Assembly (NCBI RefSeq): GCF_034377285.1
Contig: NZ_CP139715.1
Coordinates: 3,766,001-3,830,000, forward strand
Length of the DNA stretch: 64,000 bases
Source of the DNA: Thalassobaculum sp. OXR-137
GTDB taxonomy: Bacteria > Pseudomonadota > Alphaproteobacteria > Thalassobaculales > Thalassobaculaceae
Reading direction: 5' to 3'
Below the pieces are notes generated by a model. The model made no database searches, had not been told where the DNA came from, and worked only from the letters and a program-made list of their open reading frames with translations. Shown here piece by piece: positions 49,855 through 57,848 of the stretch (position 1 is its first letter; every line of letters starts with the position of its first letter). The position numbers and the translations under genes were made by a program.

Positions 49855-50691
49855 TCAGTGAGACATCAGCACCGGCCGGTCGAGATGGTGCAGGACATAT
49901 TCCGACACTCCGCCCATCAGCAGCTCGCGCCAGCGCGACCGGCTGTAGGCGCCCATCACCAGAAGGTCGCAGTCATAGGCCGCCGCGCGGGCCAGGAGCT
50001 GCTCGCCGATATTTCCTTCGTCGTGAATGTCGGTGTGCACCGTGGCGCTGACGCCGTGCATGGAGAGGTAGCGGCCGATGCCGACGCCCTTCAGCGACTT
50101 TGCCTCTTCCTCCTCGGTGAAGACATGGACGTCATCGGCCTCGAGCAGGAACGGCATGGCCTCGCGGACGGCGCGGATCGCCTCGCGGCAGTTCCTCCAG
50201 GCGACGGCGACACGGCTGCCGACCCGGCGGCCGGGAGACCAGAAATCCTCCTCATGCGGCAGCACCAGCGTGCCGCAGCCCGCCTCCAGTGCGATCTCCT
50301 CGGGGTGATGCAGCGCGATGCTGCTGGTCACGCCCTTCGGCGGCGCTTGGGACACGATCACCAGGTCGCTCAGATGGGCGTATTCGGCCAGCTTCTCGAC
50401 GTGATCGCCCTCGGTCTGGTGATAGGCGTGGCTCACATCGACCTGGGCAAAGCGCTCGTCCAGTTCCTTGCGGATGGCTTCGGCCTTCTTCTTGGCGATA
50501 TCGCGCTGCTCGGCCAGGAACACGTTGGAGGCGGCCCTGCCGGCGGCTCCGGCGGGCATGGTCGCCGGCGCGGTGTTGTACAGCACGTCCAGATGCCCGG
50601 AGAACCGGGTGGTCAGTTGAATGGCGAGTTCCAGGCGATCCCTGTGCCTGTCGTCGTTCGCCATGTGACAGAGGATCGATTTGATCGCCAT
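49855..50691 (-). CDS. Universal stress protein, tandem UspA domains
   Basis: 278 aa with two UspA folds. The C-terminal fold has the nucleotide-binding pattern MGAYSRSRWRELLMGGVSEYVL; the N-terminal fold (MAIKSILCHMANDDRHRDRLELA) has lost the matching Gly-rich loop, so probably only one domain binds ATP. This tandem form (about 280 aa) is common in alphaproteobacteria. It may share a transcript with the HD protein 39 nt downstream. Confidence 0.9.
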   Translation of the reverse strand: MAIKSILCHMANDDRHRDRLELAIQLTTRFSGHLDVLYNTAPATMPAGAAGRAASNVFLAEQRDIAKKKAEAIRKELDERFAQVDVSHAYHQTEGDHVEKLAEYAHLSDLVIVSQAPPKGVTSSIALHHPEEIALEAGCGTLVLPHEEDFWSPGRRVGSRVAVAWRNCREAIRAVREAMPFLLEADDVHVFTEEEEAKSLKGVGIGRYLSMHGVSATVHTDIHDEGNIGEQLLARAAAYDCDLLVMGAYSRSRWRELLMGGVSEYVLHHLDRPVLMSH

Positions 50692-50859
50692 CGGGCCGTC
50701 TCCGGTGCGGTTTCTTATGGTTCAGTTTGGGCCGAAACCCTAACGGCCGCGCCGATGGGAGGCAATGCGGCGCGGTGCGCGTCGGGGCGAATTCTCGGGG
50801 CGATTGTCACCCTGACACCGTGTTCCCGCAAAGCCCTTTGCAAAAATAGGTATGGAACA

Positions 50860-50888
50860 CTGACCTAAATAAGGTCAGTAATACTGAC
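50860..50888. promoter_or_regulatory. Overlapping palindromic operator array upstream of class IV aminotransferase
   Basis: CTGACCT-AAATA-AGGTCAG (50860-50878) is a perfect 7-bp inverted repeat. Its right half overlaps a second one, GTCAG-TAATA-CTGAC (50874-50888). The result is three alternating half-sites spaced 12 bp apart, centred about 50 nt before the start codon in an AT-rich patch. This is the pattern of cooperative dimer binding by a transcription factor; no regulator gene is adjacent, and the family is not identifiable. Confidence 0.65.
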
Positions 50889-50920
50889 ATAACAATTTTA
50901 TGTCCCAACGGAGGATCGTT

Positions 50921-51799
50921 ATGGCAGGTATGTACTGGTACGACGGTCAATGGCGCAACGAACAGCCGCTGGTGTCCGGCCCGCTCGATCTGGCGTTCTG
51001 GTCGGGCAACACGGTTTTCGACGGCGCCCGGGCGATCGGCGGCTGCGCGCCGGATCTGGACCGGCACTGCGCCCGCCTGATCCGCTCGGCCGCGGCCATC
51101 GGCATGGCCTGTCCGCTGTCCGCGGAAGAGGTGCACCGGCTCTGCATTGAGGGGCTGGAGATGCTGCCGGCCGACAAGGACTACTACCTGCGGCCGATGG
51201 TGTTCTGCAGCGGCGGCTCGATCCTGCCGGAAACCGGCGACATCCGCTTCACCCTGGCGATCTTCGAGGCACCGATGCCCGGCGAGAACGCGGGCAAGGC
51301 GACGATGACCTCGATCCGCCGCCCAGCACCGGACCAGGCCCCGACCGACGCCAAGGCAGGCGCCCTCTATCCGAACTCCCAGCGCGCCCGGCGCGAGGCG
51401 ATGGCCAAGGGCTTCACCCTCGGGGTGGTCTGCGACCATGAGGGCAACGTGGCCGAGTTCAGCCACGCCAACCTGTGGTTCGCCAAGGACGGCGTGGCGA
51501 TCACGCCGAAACCGAACGGCACCTTCCTGGACGGCATCACCAAGAACCGGGTGATCGCGCTGCTGACCGAGGCCGGCATCCCGGTCGAGCAGCGGAGCGT
51601 GACCCCGGCCGATCTCGACATGGCGGACGAGATCTTCACCACCGGCAACATGGGCAAGGTGCAGGCCGTGACCGGCTGGGAGGCGCGGGAGCTTCAGCCG
51701 GGGCCGATCTTCCGCACCGCCCGGGAGCTCTACGCGGCCCATATCGAGGCGAGCCGCGTGCCGAGCGCCGGCAGCGCCTACCGCAGGGCGGTGGCGTAG
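50921..51799 (+). CDS. Class IV PLP aminotransferase (branched-chain aminotransferase-like)
   Basis: 292 aa from the ATG at 50921, six bases after GGAGG; an ATG at 50900 lacks this spacing. Fold type IV features: FWSGNTVFDGARAI, YLRPMVFCSGGS, DAKAGALYPNSQRARREA with the PLP lysine, and VAEFSHANLWFAKDG with DGITKNRVIALL. It moves amino groups between branched-chain or related amino acids and 2-oxoglutarate; a D-amino-acid or omega-transaminase role is possible. Its last 22 bases overlap the 3' end of the convergent thiamine-precursor binding protein gene. Confidence 0.88.
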   Translation: MAGMYWYDGQWRNEQPLVSGPLDLAFWSGNTVFDGARAIGGCAPDLDRHCARLIRSAAAIGMACPLSAEEVHRLCIEGLEMLPADKDYYLRPMVFCSGGSILPETGDIRFTLAIFEAPMPGENAGKATMTSIRRPAPDQAPTDAKAGALYPNSQRARREAMAKGFTLGVVCDHEGNVAEFSHANLWFAKDGVAITPKPNGTFLDGITKNRVIALLTEAGIPVEQRSVTPADLDMADEIFTTGNMGKVQAVTGWEARELQPGPIFRTARELYAAHIEASRVPSAGSAYRRAVA

Positions 51800-52710
51800 C
51801 TTTCCACCGGCGGGTTGTTTTCGATCAGCCCCGCCGCCTTCATGAAGGCCGCGAACCGTTCGTAGCGGCCGACATCCAGGGCGGCGGGCCGCAGGGCGAA
51901 GCGGGGCAGGGTGTCCCGCCACGCCCGCTTGTTCAGCTCGTCGTCCAGGTCCGGGTTCAGCGCGATGAACTTCGCCCACGAATCGTCCGGGTGGTTGATC
52001 AGGTATTGGGTCCCGGCCTCGACCGCGTTGAGGAACCGCTTCAGGCGGGGATCGCCGATCAAGTCCTTGTTGGTGAGGTAGATCAGCTCGTCATAGGGCG
52101 GCACGCCGTGCTCCTCCACAAAGAAGGCGCGGCCCGGCTTGCCGACGATGTCCATCTGGTTGAGCTCGAAGTTCCGGTAGGCGCCGATCACCGCGTCCAC
52201 CTGGCCGGAGATGAGCGCGGGCGAGAGCGAGAAGTTCACGTTCACCAGCTCGTAGTCGTCCTTGCCGAGCCCGGCTTGCTTCAGGATCGCGCCCAGCACC
52301 GCGTGCTCGAAGCCGCCCACGGAGAAGCCGATCTTGCGGCCTTTCAGGTCGGCGATCTCCTTGATCGGACCGTCCTCCAGCACGACCAGCGTGTTCAGCG
52401 GGGTGGCGACCAGGGTGCCGAACCGCATCAGCGGCAGGCCGACATCGGCCTGGATGTGAAGCTGGGGCTGGTAGGAGATCGCGACCTCCGCCTTGCCGGC
52501 GGCGACCAGCTTCGGCGGGTCGTTCGGGTCGGCCGGGGCGATCATCTCCACCTCCAGGCCCTCGGCCTCATAGGCGCCGATGGCCTGGGCGACGAAGAGC
52601 GGCGCGTGGTCCGGGTTCACGAACCAGTCGAGCAGGACGGTCAGCTTGTCGGCCGCCTGCGCCGGCGTGGCCAGCGACAGGGCGACAAGGGTGGCGAGCA
52701 GAAGGCGCAT
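51778..52710 (-). CDS. thiY: ABC transporter substrate-binding protein, NMT1/THI5-like (thiamine precursor)
   Basis: 310 aa with a signal peptide (MRLLLATLVALSLATPAQAA). NMT1/THI5 features: LTVLLDWFVNPDHAPLFVAQAIGAYEAEGL, VAISYQPQLHIQ and GRKIGFSVGGFEHAVLG. ThiY binds N-formyl-aminomethyl pyrimidine for thiamine salvage. The gene lies 28 nt after the permease and both are downstream of a TPP riboswitch, which supports the role. Its 3' end overlaps the convergent aminotransferase by 22 bp. Confidence 0.9.
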   Translation of the reverse strand: MRLLLATLVALSLATPAQAADKLTVLLDWFVNPDHAPLFVAQAIGAYEAEGLEVEMIAPADPNDPPKLVAAGKAEVAISYQPQLHIQADVGLPLMRFGTLVATPLNTLVVLEDGPIKEIADLKGRKIGFSVGGFEHAVLGAILKQAGLGKDDYELVNVNFSLSPALISGQVDAVIGAYRNFELNQMDIVGKPGRAFFVEEHGVPPYDELIYLTNKDLIGDPRLKRFLNAVEAGTQYLINHPDDSWAKFIALNPDLDDELNKRAWRDTLPRFALRPAALDVGRYERFAAFMKAAGLIENNPPVESYATALR

Positions 52711-52737
52711 GCGTTTCTCTCCGATTGGCGTTCTTGA

Positions 52738-53529
52738 TCAGGACTCGGCTTCGCCGGGCTGCCAGGCCACGGCTCGGCGCAGAAGGAAGTCGACGGCGGC
52801 GTAGAGCGCCACCGCCATGAGGGCGAGGGTGAGGAGGGCCGCGAACATCAGGTCGATCTGCAGCCGCGCGTTGGCGTGCAGCATCAGGTAGCCGAGTCCG
52901 GCCGAGGACCCGACCCACTCGCCGACGACCGCGCCGATGGGAGCGACGGCGGTGGCCACTCTGAGACCGGAAGCGAAGGCGGGCAGGGCGGCCGGCAGAC
53001 GGACCCGGCGGAACAGCCGCGTGCCGGTGCAGCCCAGCGACCGGGCGGCCTCCAGCCAGAGCGGATCGACCCGGCGCAGCCCGTCATACAGGGCCGATGT
53101 CACGGGAAAGAAGATGATCAGGGCCGCCATGGCGACCTTGCTGGCCATGCCATAGCCGAGCCAGAGCACCAGGATCGGGGCCAGGGCGAAAACCGGGATC
53201 GCCTGGCTGATCACCAGGATCGGCAGCAGCCAGGGCCGCAGGCGGCGCCATTCGGACAGCATCACCGCCGTCGCCAGCCCGACCAGCACGCCGATCATCA
53301 GACCCAGCACGATCTCCAGCATGGTGATGCCGGCGTGGTGGAGGATAGTGTTGACGCGCTTGACCCAGGTGACCGCGACCTCGGCGGGGCCGGGCAGGAT
53401 GAAGGCGGGCACGCCGCTCAGCCAGACGAGCAGCTGCCAGGCCGCGACCAGACCGGCGGCGATGGCGAGCGGCCGCAACCGTTTCACGAGAGGACTGTCG
53501 GACGAATAGGCGGGTGCGCTCGCGCGCAT
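52738..53529 (-). CDS. thiX: ABC transporter permease of thiamine-precursor uptake
   Basis: 263 aa from the ATG at 53529, which follows AAGGAGG by 5 nt; the open frame further upstream runs through the riboswitch and is not coding. Six membrane helices are visible, with the EAA-type loop EAARSLGCTGTRLFRRVRLPAALP. With ThiY it would import a pyrimidine precursor of thiamine. No ATPase gene follows or precedes it, so the third component must be elsewhere. Confidence 0.9.
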   Translation of the reverse strand: MRASAPAYSSDSPLVKRLRPLAIAAGLVAAWQLLVWLSGVPAFILPGPAEVAVTWVKRVNTILHHAGITMLEIVLGLMIGVLVGLATAVMLSEWRRLRPWLLPILVISQAIPVFALAPILVLWLGYGMASKVAMAALIIFFPVTSALYDGLRRVDPLWLEAARSLGCTGTRLFRRVRLPAALPAFASGLRVATAVAPIGAVVGEWVGSSAGLGYLMLHANARLQIDLMFAALLTLALMAVALYAAVDFLLRRAVAWQPGEAES

Positions 53530-53540
53530 GCAAGCCTCCT

Positions 53541-53630
53541 TGCTCCCTACGCCGGTACAAACCGGATCAGGTTCCTGGGGTCGTCCGGAGATCGGACCTC
53601 TCAGCCGCTGGATGCGGCTCCCCCGAAGTG
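53541..53630 (-). promoter_or_regulatory. TPP riboswitch (THI box)
   Basis: Reading the minus strand from 53630: TTCGGGGGAGC, then the conserved GCTGAGAGG, a variable arm, then GAACCTGATCCGG and CCGGCGTAGGGAGC. The order and conserved loops match the TPP aptamer. It ends about 10 nt before the ATG of the permease, and the Shine-Dalgarno lies in that gap, so ligand binding could hide the ribosome site directly. Confidence 0.96.
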
Positions 53631-53735
53631 GCGAGCCGGAGAATGGACCGACGGGACGGCCTTGGCAATCCGTGATCTGGCCGATCGGACGCTCGGCACT
53701 TGGCAAGCGCCTGTCGGCGTTCCAGATTTCGACCC

Positions 53736-54956
53736 ATGGACATGGCCAGCCCCGCAGAGCTAAACCCGATCGTCGATCCCTCGGTCACCGCCCGGCGCGA
53801 CCCGCGCTGGACGGCCGGTGTGCTGAAGCCGGCGCCGGGGGCGTTCCCGCGCCGACCGATCCTGATCGGCAACGAGATCTACCGCCATTCGGTCTATGGC
53901 CGACGCCATCCGCTGTCGATCCAGCGGGTCACGCCGGTGATCGACCTGGCCCGGGCGCTGGGCTGGCTGGGCGAGGCCCAGTATCTCGACTGCCTGCAGG
54001 CGGGACCGGAGCAGCTCACCCGCTTCCACGAGCCCGACTACATCGCCGCCGTCGCCGAGGCCGAGCGCACCCGCCACGTGCCGGAAGAGATCCGCGACCG
54101 CTACAATATCGGCCGTAACGGCAACCCGGTCTTCGCCGAGATCTTTCGCCGCCCCGCCACCTCCTCGGGGGCGTCGATCCTCGCCGGTACCCTCCTGGCC
54201 GGTGTGGAGCGCGGGGTGATCCACTCGCTCGCGGGCGGAACCCACCACGGCCGACGGTCGATGGCCTGGGGCTTCTGCTATTTCAACGATCCGGTCCTCG
54301 GTATCCTGGCCATGCTCGACCACGGGCTGGAGCGGGTCGCCTATGTGGATCTGGATGCCCATCACGGCGACGGCGTGCAGGACGCCTTTCACCACGACGA
54401 CCGGGTGCTCACGATCTCCGTCCACGAGGACGGCCGCTGGCCGCGCACCGGTCCGGTCCATGACCGGGCCGGGGGCATGGCCCGCAACCTGCCGGTACCC
54501 CAGGGGCTGAACGACAGCGAGCTGGAGGTCTTGGTGGAGGGCGCGGTCGTGCCATTGGTCGAGCGCTTCTTTCCCGATGCGCTGGTGATCCAGACCGGGG
54601 CCGACGGCCTGTCCGACGATCCTCAGGCGAAACTGGACCTGTCGAACCGCGCGCTGTGGACGGCGGTGGAGCGGCTGGTTCATTGCGCACCACGGGTGTT
54701 GGTGGTGGGGGGAGGGGGCTATAATCCCTGGTCGGTCGCTCGTGCCTGGACCGGCATCTGGGCGACCCTGAACGGGATCGACCCGGACGTACCGACCCAG
54801 GGCGCCGCGGAGTCGGTGCTGCGCGGTCTCGAATGGAACCACAGCCGGGGGCGCAATCCGCCGGAGCACTGGTTCACCACGATCGCCGATCCGCCGAACC
54901 GCGGCCCCGTCCGCGACGAGATCCACCGTCTGGCCGAGGCCGTGCTGCAGCCATGA
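53736..54956 (+). CDS. Histone deacetylase-family (AcuC/acetylpolyamine amidohydrolase-like) enzyme
   Basis: 406 aa from the ATG at 53736 (a second ATG is at 53742; no strong ribosome site decides). All catalytic residues of the zinc deacetylase fold are present: the His pair in GGTHHGRR, Asp and His zinc ligands in VDLDAHHGDG, the Asp in TGADGLSDDP, and the Tyr in GGGGYNPWSVARAWT. It removes acetyl groups from lysine side chains or small amides. The gene is divergent from the riboswitch operon and overlaps the DUF192 gene downstream (ATGA). Confidence 0.92.
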   Translation: MDMASPAELNPIVDPSVTARRDPRWTAGVLKPAPGAFPRRPILIGNEIYRHSVYGRRHPLSIQRVTPVIDLARALGWLGEAQYLDCLQAGPEQLTRFHEPDYIAAVAEAERTRHVPEEIRDRYNIGRNGNPVFAEIFRRPATSSGASILAGTLLAGVERGVIHSLAGGTHHGRRSMAWGFCYFNDPVLGILAMLDHGLERVAYVDLDAHHGDGVQDAFHHDDRVLTISVHEDGRWPRTGPVHDRAGGMARNLPVPQGLNDSELEVLVEGAVVPLVERFFPDALVIQTGADGLSDDPQAKLDLSNRALWTAVERLVHCAPRVLVVGGGGYNPWSVARAWTGIWATLNGIDPDVPTQGAAESVLRGLEWNHSRGRNPPEHWFTTIADPPNRGPVRDEIHRLAEAVLQP

Positions 54957-55390
54957 GACTTCTAGCGCTGACCGTCTTTCTCCTGCTCGCCCCGGCCGCC
55001 GCTTGGGCAGCGGAGCTGGTGCCGCTCACCATCACGACGGAGAAGGGGGCCGCCCATTCGTTCCAAGTCGAGATCGCCCAGACCGCCGACGAACGGGCCC
55101 AGGGCCTGATGTACCGCACGGAGCTGGGCGAGGACCGGGGCATGCTGTTCCTGTTCCCCCGGCGTGAGCGCATCGCCATGTGGATGCGCAACACCGAGAT
55201 CCCGCTCGACATGCTGTTCATTGCCGACGACGGCCGGGTGACCCAGATCCACGAGCGCGCGGTCCCCCATTCCGAGGCGATCATCTCGTCCCGTCGGCGG
55301 GTGCGCTACGTGCTGGAACTGCCGGGCGGAACCTCCGAGAGGCTGGGCCTCGCGCCAGGCGCGCTGGTGACGTCGGAGGCGATGCGGTAG
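54953..55390 (+). CDS. DUF192 family secreted protein
   Basis: 145 aa with a signal peptide (MRLLALTVFLLLAPAAAWAA). The DUF192 core is clear: ADERAQGLMYRTELGEDRGMLFLFPRRERIAMWMRNTEIPLDMLFIADDG and the VLELPGG strand. The domain function is not established. Its start overlaps the stop of the deacetylase-like gene. Confidence 0.92.
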   Translation: MRLLALTVFLLLAPAAAWAAELVPLTITTEKGAAHSFQVEIAQTADERAQGLMYRTELGEDRGMLFLFPRRERIAMWMRNTEIPLDMLFIADDGRVTQIHERAVPHSEAIISSRRRVRYVLELPGGTSERLGLAPGALVTSEAMR

Positions 55391-55476
55391 CGGGGCAGGG
55401 GGCGCGGCGCGGCGCCTGGATGGCGGTTCCGGCACCCTTCGGGACGACGCCAACTGTCGAGAAGCAATCCTAAGAT

Positions 55477-55550
55477 GTCATCCCGAACTTGTTTCGGGAC
55501 CTCATCGGTCTGGGTTCGTGAAAAGGTCCCGAAACGAGTTCGGGATGACG
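55477..55550. repeat. Intergenic inverted repeat, family B, second copy
   Basis: Arms of about 26 bp (GTCATCCCGAACTTGTTTCG... and ...CGAAACGAGTTCGGGATGAC) with one mismatch around a 22-nt centre. Compared with the copy at 5553 the CCTGA of the arms has become CCCGA on both sides, a compensatory change that keeps pairing. Confidence 0.88.
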
Positions 55551-55570
55551 ACGAATGTGATGCTCTCTTG

Positions 55571-55611
55571 GACCTCGCCCTGAGCAGGAGCGCAGCGACG
55601 TGTCGAAGGGC
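55571..55611. repeat. Intergenic repeat, family A, single unit
   Basis: One unit, GACCTCGCCCTGAGCAGGAG...GACGTGTCGAAGGG, without its inverted partner. It lies 12 nt before the convergent 3' end of the O-methyltransferase gene. Confidence 0.85.
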
Positions 55612-55623
55612 CAGGTGCGCCCG

Positions 55624-56286
55624 TTACCGTTTCCGCACCATGGTCAGCCCGTCGCCGATGCCCAGCATCGCCATCGACACGCGCTCGTCCTCCAGGATCT
55701 TGGCGTTGAGGTCGCGGATCACCCGGGTGCTGTCGCTCTGGTCCGTCTCGTCGACCACCGCGCCGGACCACAGGACGTTGTCCACCAGGATCAGCCCGCC
55801 GGTCCGCACCAACACCAGGCCCAACTCGTAATAGGCGTCGTAGTTCGGCTTGTCGGCGTCGATGAACATCAGGTCCACCGTCCCGGCCTCGCCGCCGTCG
55901 ATCATCGCCTGCAGGGTTTCCGTTGCCGGCGCCAGGCGCAGGTCGATGCGGTCGGCGACCCCGGCTTCCTCCCAGAACGGGCGGCCGATACGGGTGAACT
56001 CGTCGCTGACGTCGCAGCACACCAGGGAGCCGCCCTCGGGCAGCGCCAGAGCCATGCGCAGGGCGGAATAGCCGGTGAAGGTGCCCACCTCCACCGCCCG
56101 CCGGACCCCGAGAAGTTCGACCAGGAAGGCCATCACATTGCCCTGGTCGGCGGAGATCTGCATGCCGGCCTCGGACATCTCGGCGGTGACCGCCCGCAGT
56201 CTGGCGCCGACCTCCGGCTCCCGGCCTCCGACATTGGCCAGATAGGCGTAGAGGGTCTCGTCGAAGGTCAGGGTTCGGTTGGCCAT
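55624..56286 (-). CDS. O-methyltransferase, caffeoyl-CoA type
   Basis: 220 aa class I SAM-dependent methyltransferase from the ATG at 56286. The SAM site is VEVGTFTGYSALRMALALP; metal-binding and substrate residues are in DLMFIDADKPNYDAYYELGL and LILVDNVLWSGAV. Bacterial members methylate catechols or unknown phenolics with Mg2+. It stands alone, convergent with the repeat-filled gap after DUF192. Confidence 0.9.
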   Translation of the reverse strand: MANRTLTFDETLYAYLANVGGREPEVGARLRAVTAEMSEAGMQISADQGNVMAFLVELLGVRRAVEVGTFTGYSALRMALALPEGGSLVCCDVSDEFTRIGRPFWEEAGVADRIDLRLAPATETLQAMIDGGEAGTVDLMFIDADKPNYDAYYELGLVLVRTGGLILVDNVLWSGAVVDETDQSDSTRVIRDLNAKILEDERVSMAMLGIGDGLTMVRKR

Positions 56287-56496
56287 GGGTCTCTCGTCAG
56301 GGGAAGCCGGAAGCGGCGCGATGGTGACGGACCGGCGCGGGTCCGGCAAGCGGCCCGCGGCGGCAAAGGTCAAACGCGCCGATGCAGGCGGGGTTCTCCC
56401 GCGAAAGCGCGGCCAGGCTGCAACCTGGCCTTGGGGCGACTCTCGGCTTGCGATACGGGGGCTGTGCGGATATCCATCTGGAAGAGTGTCGGGGCA

Positions 56497-56573
56497 CGGG
56501 GTGTAGCGCAGCCTGGTAGCGCATCTGCTTTGGGAGCAGAGGGCCGGCGGTTCGAATCCGTCCACCCCGACCA
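56497..56573 (+). tRNA. tRNA-Pro (anticodon TGG)
   Basis: 77 nt including an encoded CCA. Acceptor CGGGGTG pairs with CACCCCG; anticodon stem TCTGC/GCAGA encloses TTTGGGA with anticodon TGG (56531-56533); GGTTCGAATCC is the T arm. Confidence 0.97.
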
Positions 56574-56636
56574 CGACATGGGTTATCACGCGTCGCCAGC
56601 CCGTTGGACGGCGCCACAGTGAGGAGCGTCCTTGCG

Positions 56637-56942
56637 ATGATGGTTCGGATCTACAAGCCGGCGAAGACCGCCATGCAGTCGGGTCGGGCCAAGACCAAGG
56701 CTTGGATGCTGGAATACCGGGCCGAGTCCCGCCGGATCCCCGAGCCGCTGATGGGTTGGGTCTCGGCCGGCGACACCACGAACCAGGTCCGCATTCCGTT
56801 CGACAGCAAGGAAGAGGCGATCGCCTTTGCCCGCAAGCACGGCTTCGCCTTCATCGTCCAGGAGCCCCGCGAGCGGGTGCTGAAGCCGAAGGCCTATGCC
56901 GACAATTTCGCGTTCAACCGACGCGGCAACTGGACCCACTGA
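56637..56942 (+). CDS. NADH dehydrogenase (complex I) accessory subunit, NDUFS4/ETC_C1 family
   Basis: 101 aa from the ATG at 56637, preceded by GAGGAG; the next codon but one is also ATG. The whole protein is the NDUFS4-like fold: VRIYKPAKTAMQSGRAKTK, WMLEYR, EPLMGWVSAGDTTNQVRIPF, SKEEAIAFARKHGFAFIV and FAFNRRGNWTH. The subunit stabilises the N module of complex I and is restricted to alphaproteobacteria and mitochondria, which helps place the organism. It lies between two tRNA genes. Confidence 0.93.
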   Translation: MMVRIYKPAKTAMQSGRAKTKAWMLEYRAESRRIPEPLMGWVSAGDTTNQVRIPFDSKEEAIAFARKHGFAFIVQEPRERVLKPKAYADNFAFNRRGNWTH

Positions 56943-56976
56943 CGCCTGCCAGCCGCCGCTTTGTGTGGCGCATCGG

Positions 56977-57053
56977 GCGCCCATAGCTCAACTGGATAGA
57001 GCATCCGCCTTCTAAGCGGACGGTTGCAGGTTCGAGTCCTGCTGGGCGCGCCA
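56977..57053 (+). tRNA. tRNA-Arg (anticodon TCT)
   Basis: 77 nt including an encoded CCA. Acceptor GCGCCCA pairs with TGGGCGC; anticodon stem TCCGC/GCGGA encloses CTTCTAA with anticodon TCT (57011-57013); GGTTCGAGTCC is the T arm. Confidence 0.97.
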
Positions 57054-57106
57054 TTTTCCCCAAGGCCTTTGGCGCCTGCTTGGAGGAAGCGGCCGGGCGG
57101 CCGCGC

Positions 57107-57751
57107 TCAGGCCGCGCCGACGATGCCGTATCGGATCTGGATCTTCGTCCCGAATTCGGGGTTGCCGGGGAGGTAGGGCATCGGCCCGGTGACCTCCAGG
57201 CGCCGCAGGCTGCCTTCGGCTTCCAGGCTGCCCAGGCTTGTCTCGAAGTCGCGGCTATCCCAGAAATCCTGACGGCAGGTGAAGACGGCGACGCCGCCCG
57301 GGCGCAGGACCCGCATCCATTCGCGCAGCAGCGGACCCTGGTCCACATAGGTCAGCACCCCGACGCAGAGAATGCCGTCGATGCTGTCCGCCTCCAGGGG
57401 TAGCAGACCGTTGAGGTCGACCGGTTGCAGGTCGGCGTAGATGGACTTTTCGCGGGCGACGTCGAGGCTCGCCTGGGACATGTCGAACCCGACCAGGGGG
57501 CCGTCGAAACCGGCCTCGCGCAGCGCTACGCCGGTCATCCCGGTGCCGCAGCCGCAATCCAGCACGCGGGCGGCGGTCTTGTCCTCCAGATACCTGGCAA
57601 GAAACGCAGCCGCCCGGGTCGGGGCTTCGTATCCCCAGCCCGCCAACTCGCGGTCATAGTCGGTGGCCCAGGCGTCGTAGGTCACGGCGTTGGTGCTGCC
57701 GTCCATGGAAACCTGGCCGTCGCTGCGCAGAATCTTGTCGTAATCGGTCAC
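57107..57751 (-). CDS. Class I SAM-dependent methyltransferase
   Basis: 214 aa. Motif I is VLDCGCGTGMTGVAL, with the acidic residue of motif II in VGFDMSQASLDVA, and later motifs GILCVGVLTYVDQ and RVLRPGGVAVFTC. It resembles the Williams-Beuren/WBSCR27-like small-molecule methyltransferases. The substrate is unknown. It is convergent with tRNA-Arg. Confidence 0.88.
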   Translation of the reverse strand: MTDYDKILRSDGQVSMDGSTNAVTYDAWATDYDRELAGWGYEAPTRAAAFLARYLEDKTAARVLDCGCGTGMTGVALREAGFDGPLVGFDMSQASLDVAREKSIYADLQPVDLNGLLPLEADSIDGILCVGVLTYVDQGPLLREWMRVLRPGGVAVFTCRQDFWDSRDFETSLGSLEAEGSLRRLEVTGPMPYLPGNPEFGTKIQIRYGIVGAA

Positions 57752-57848
57752 GATTGCTCCCCGTCGGGTCTTGTGGATCTCGGTTCGGGTGAGCCCATGA
57801 GCCTACCGGGCCCCGCGCCGATGTCGACCCCCGCATCCCCGGCGGCGC

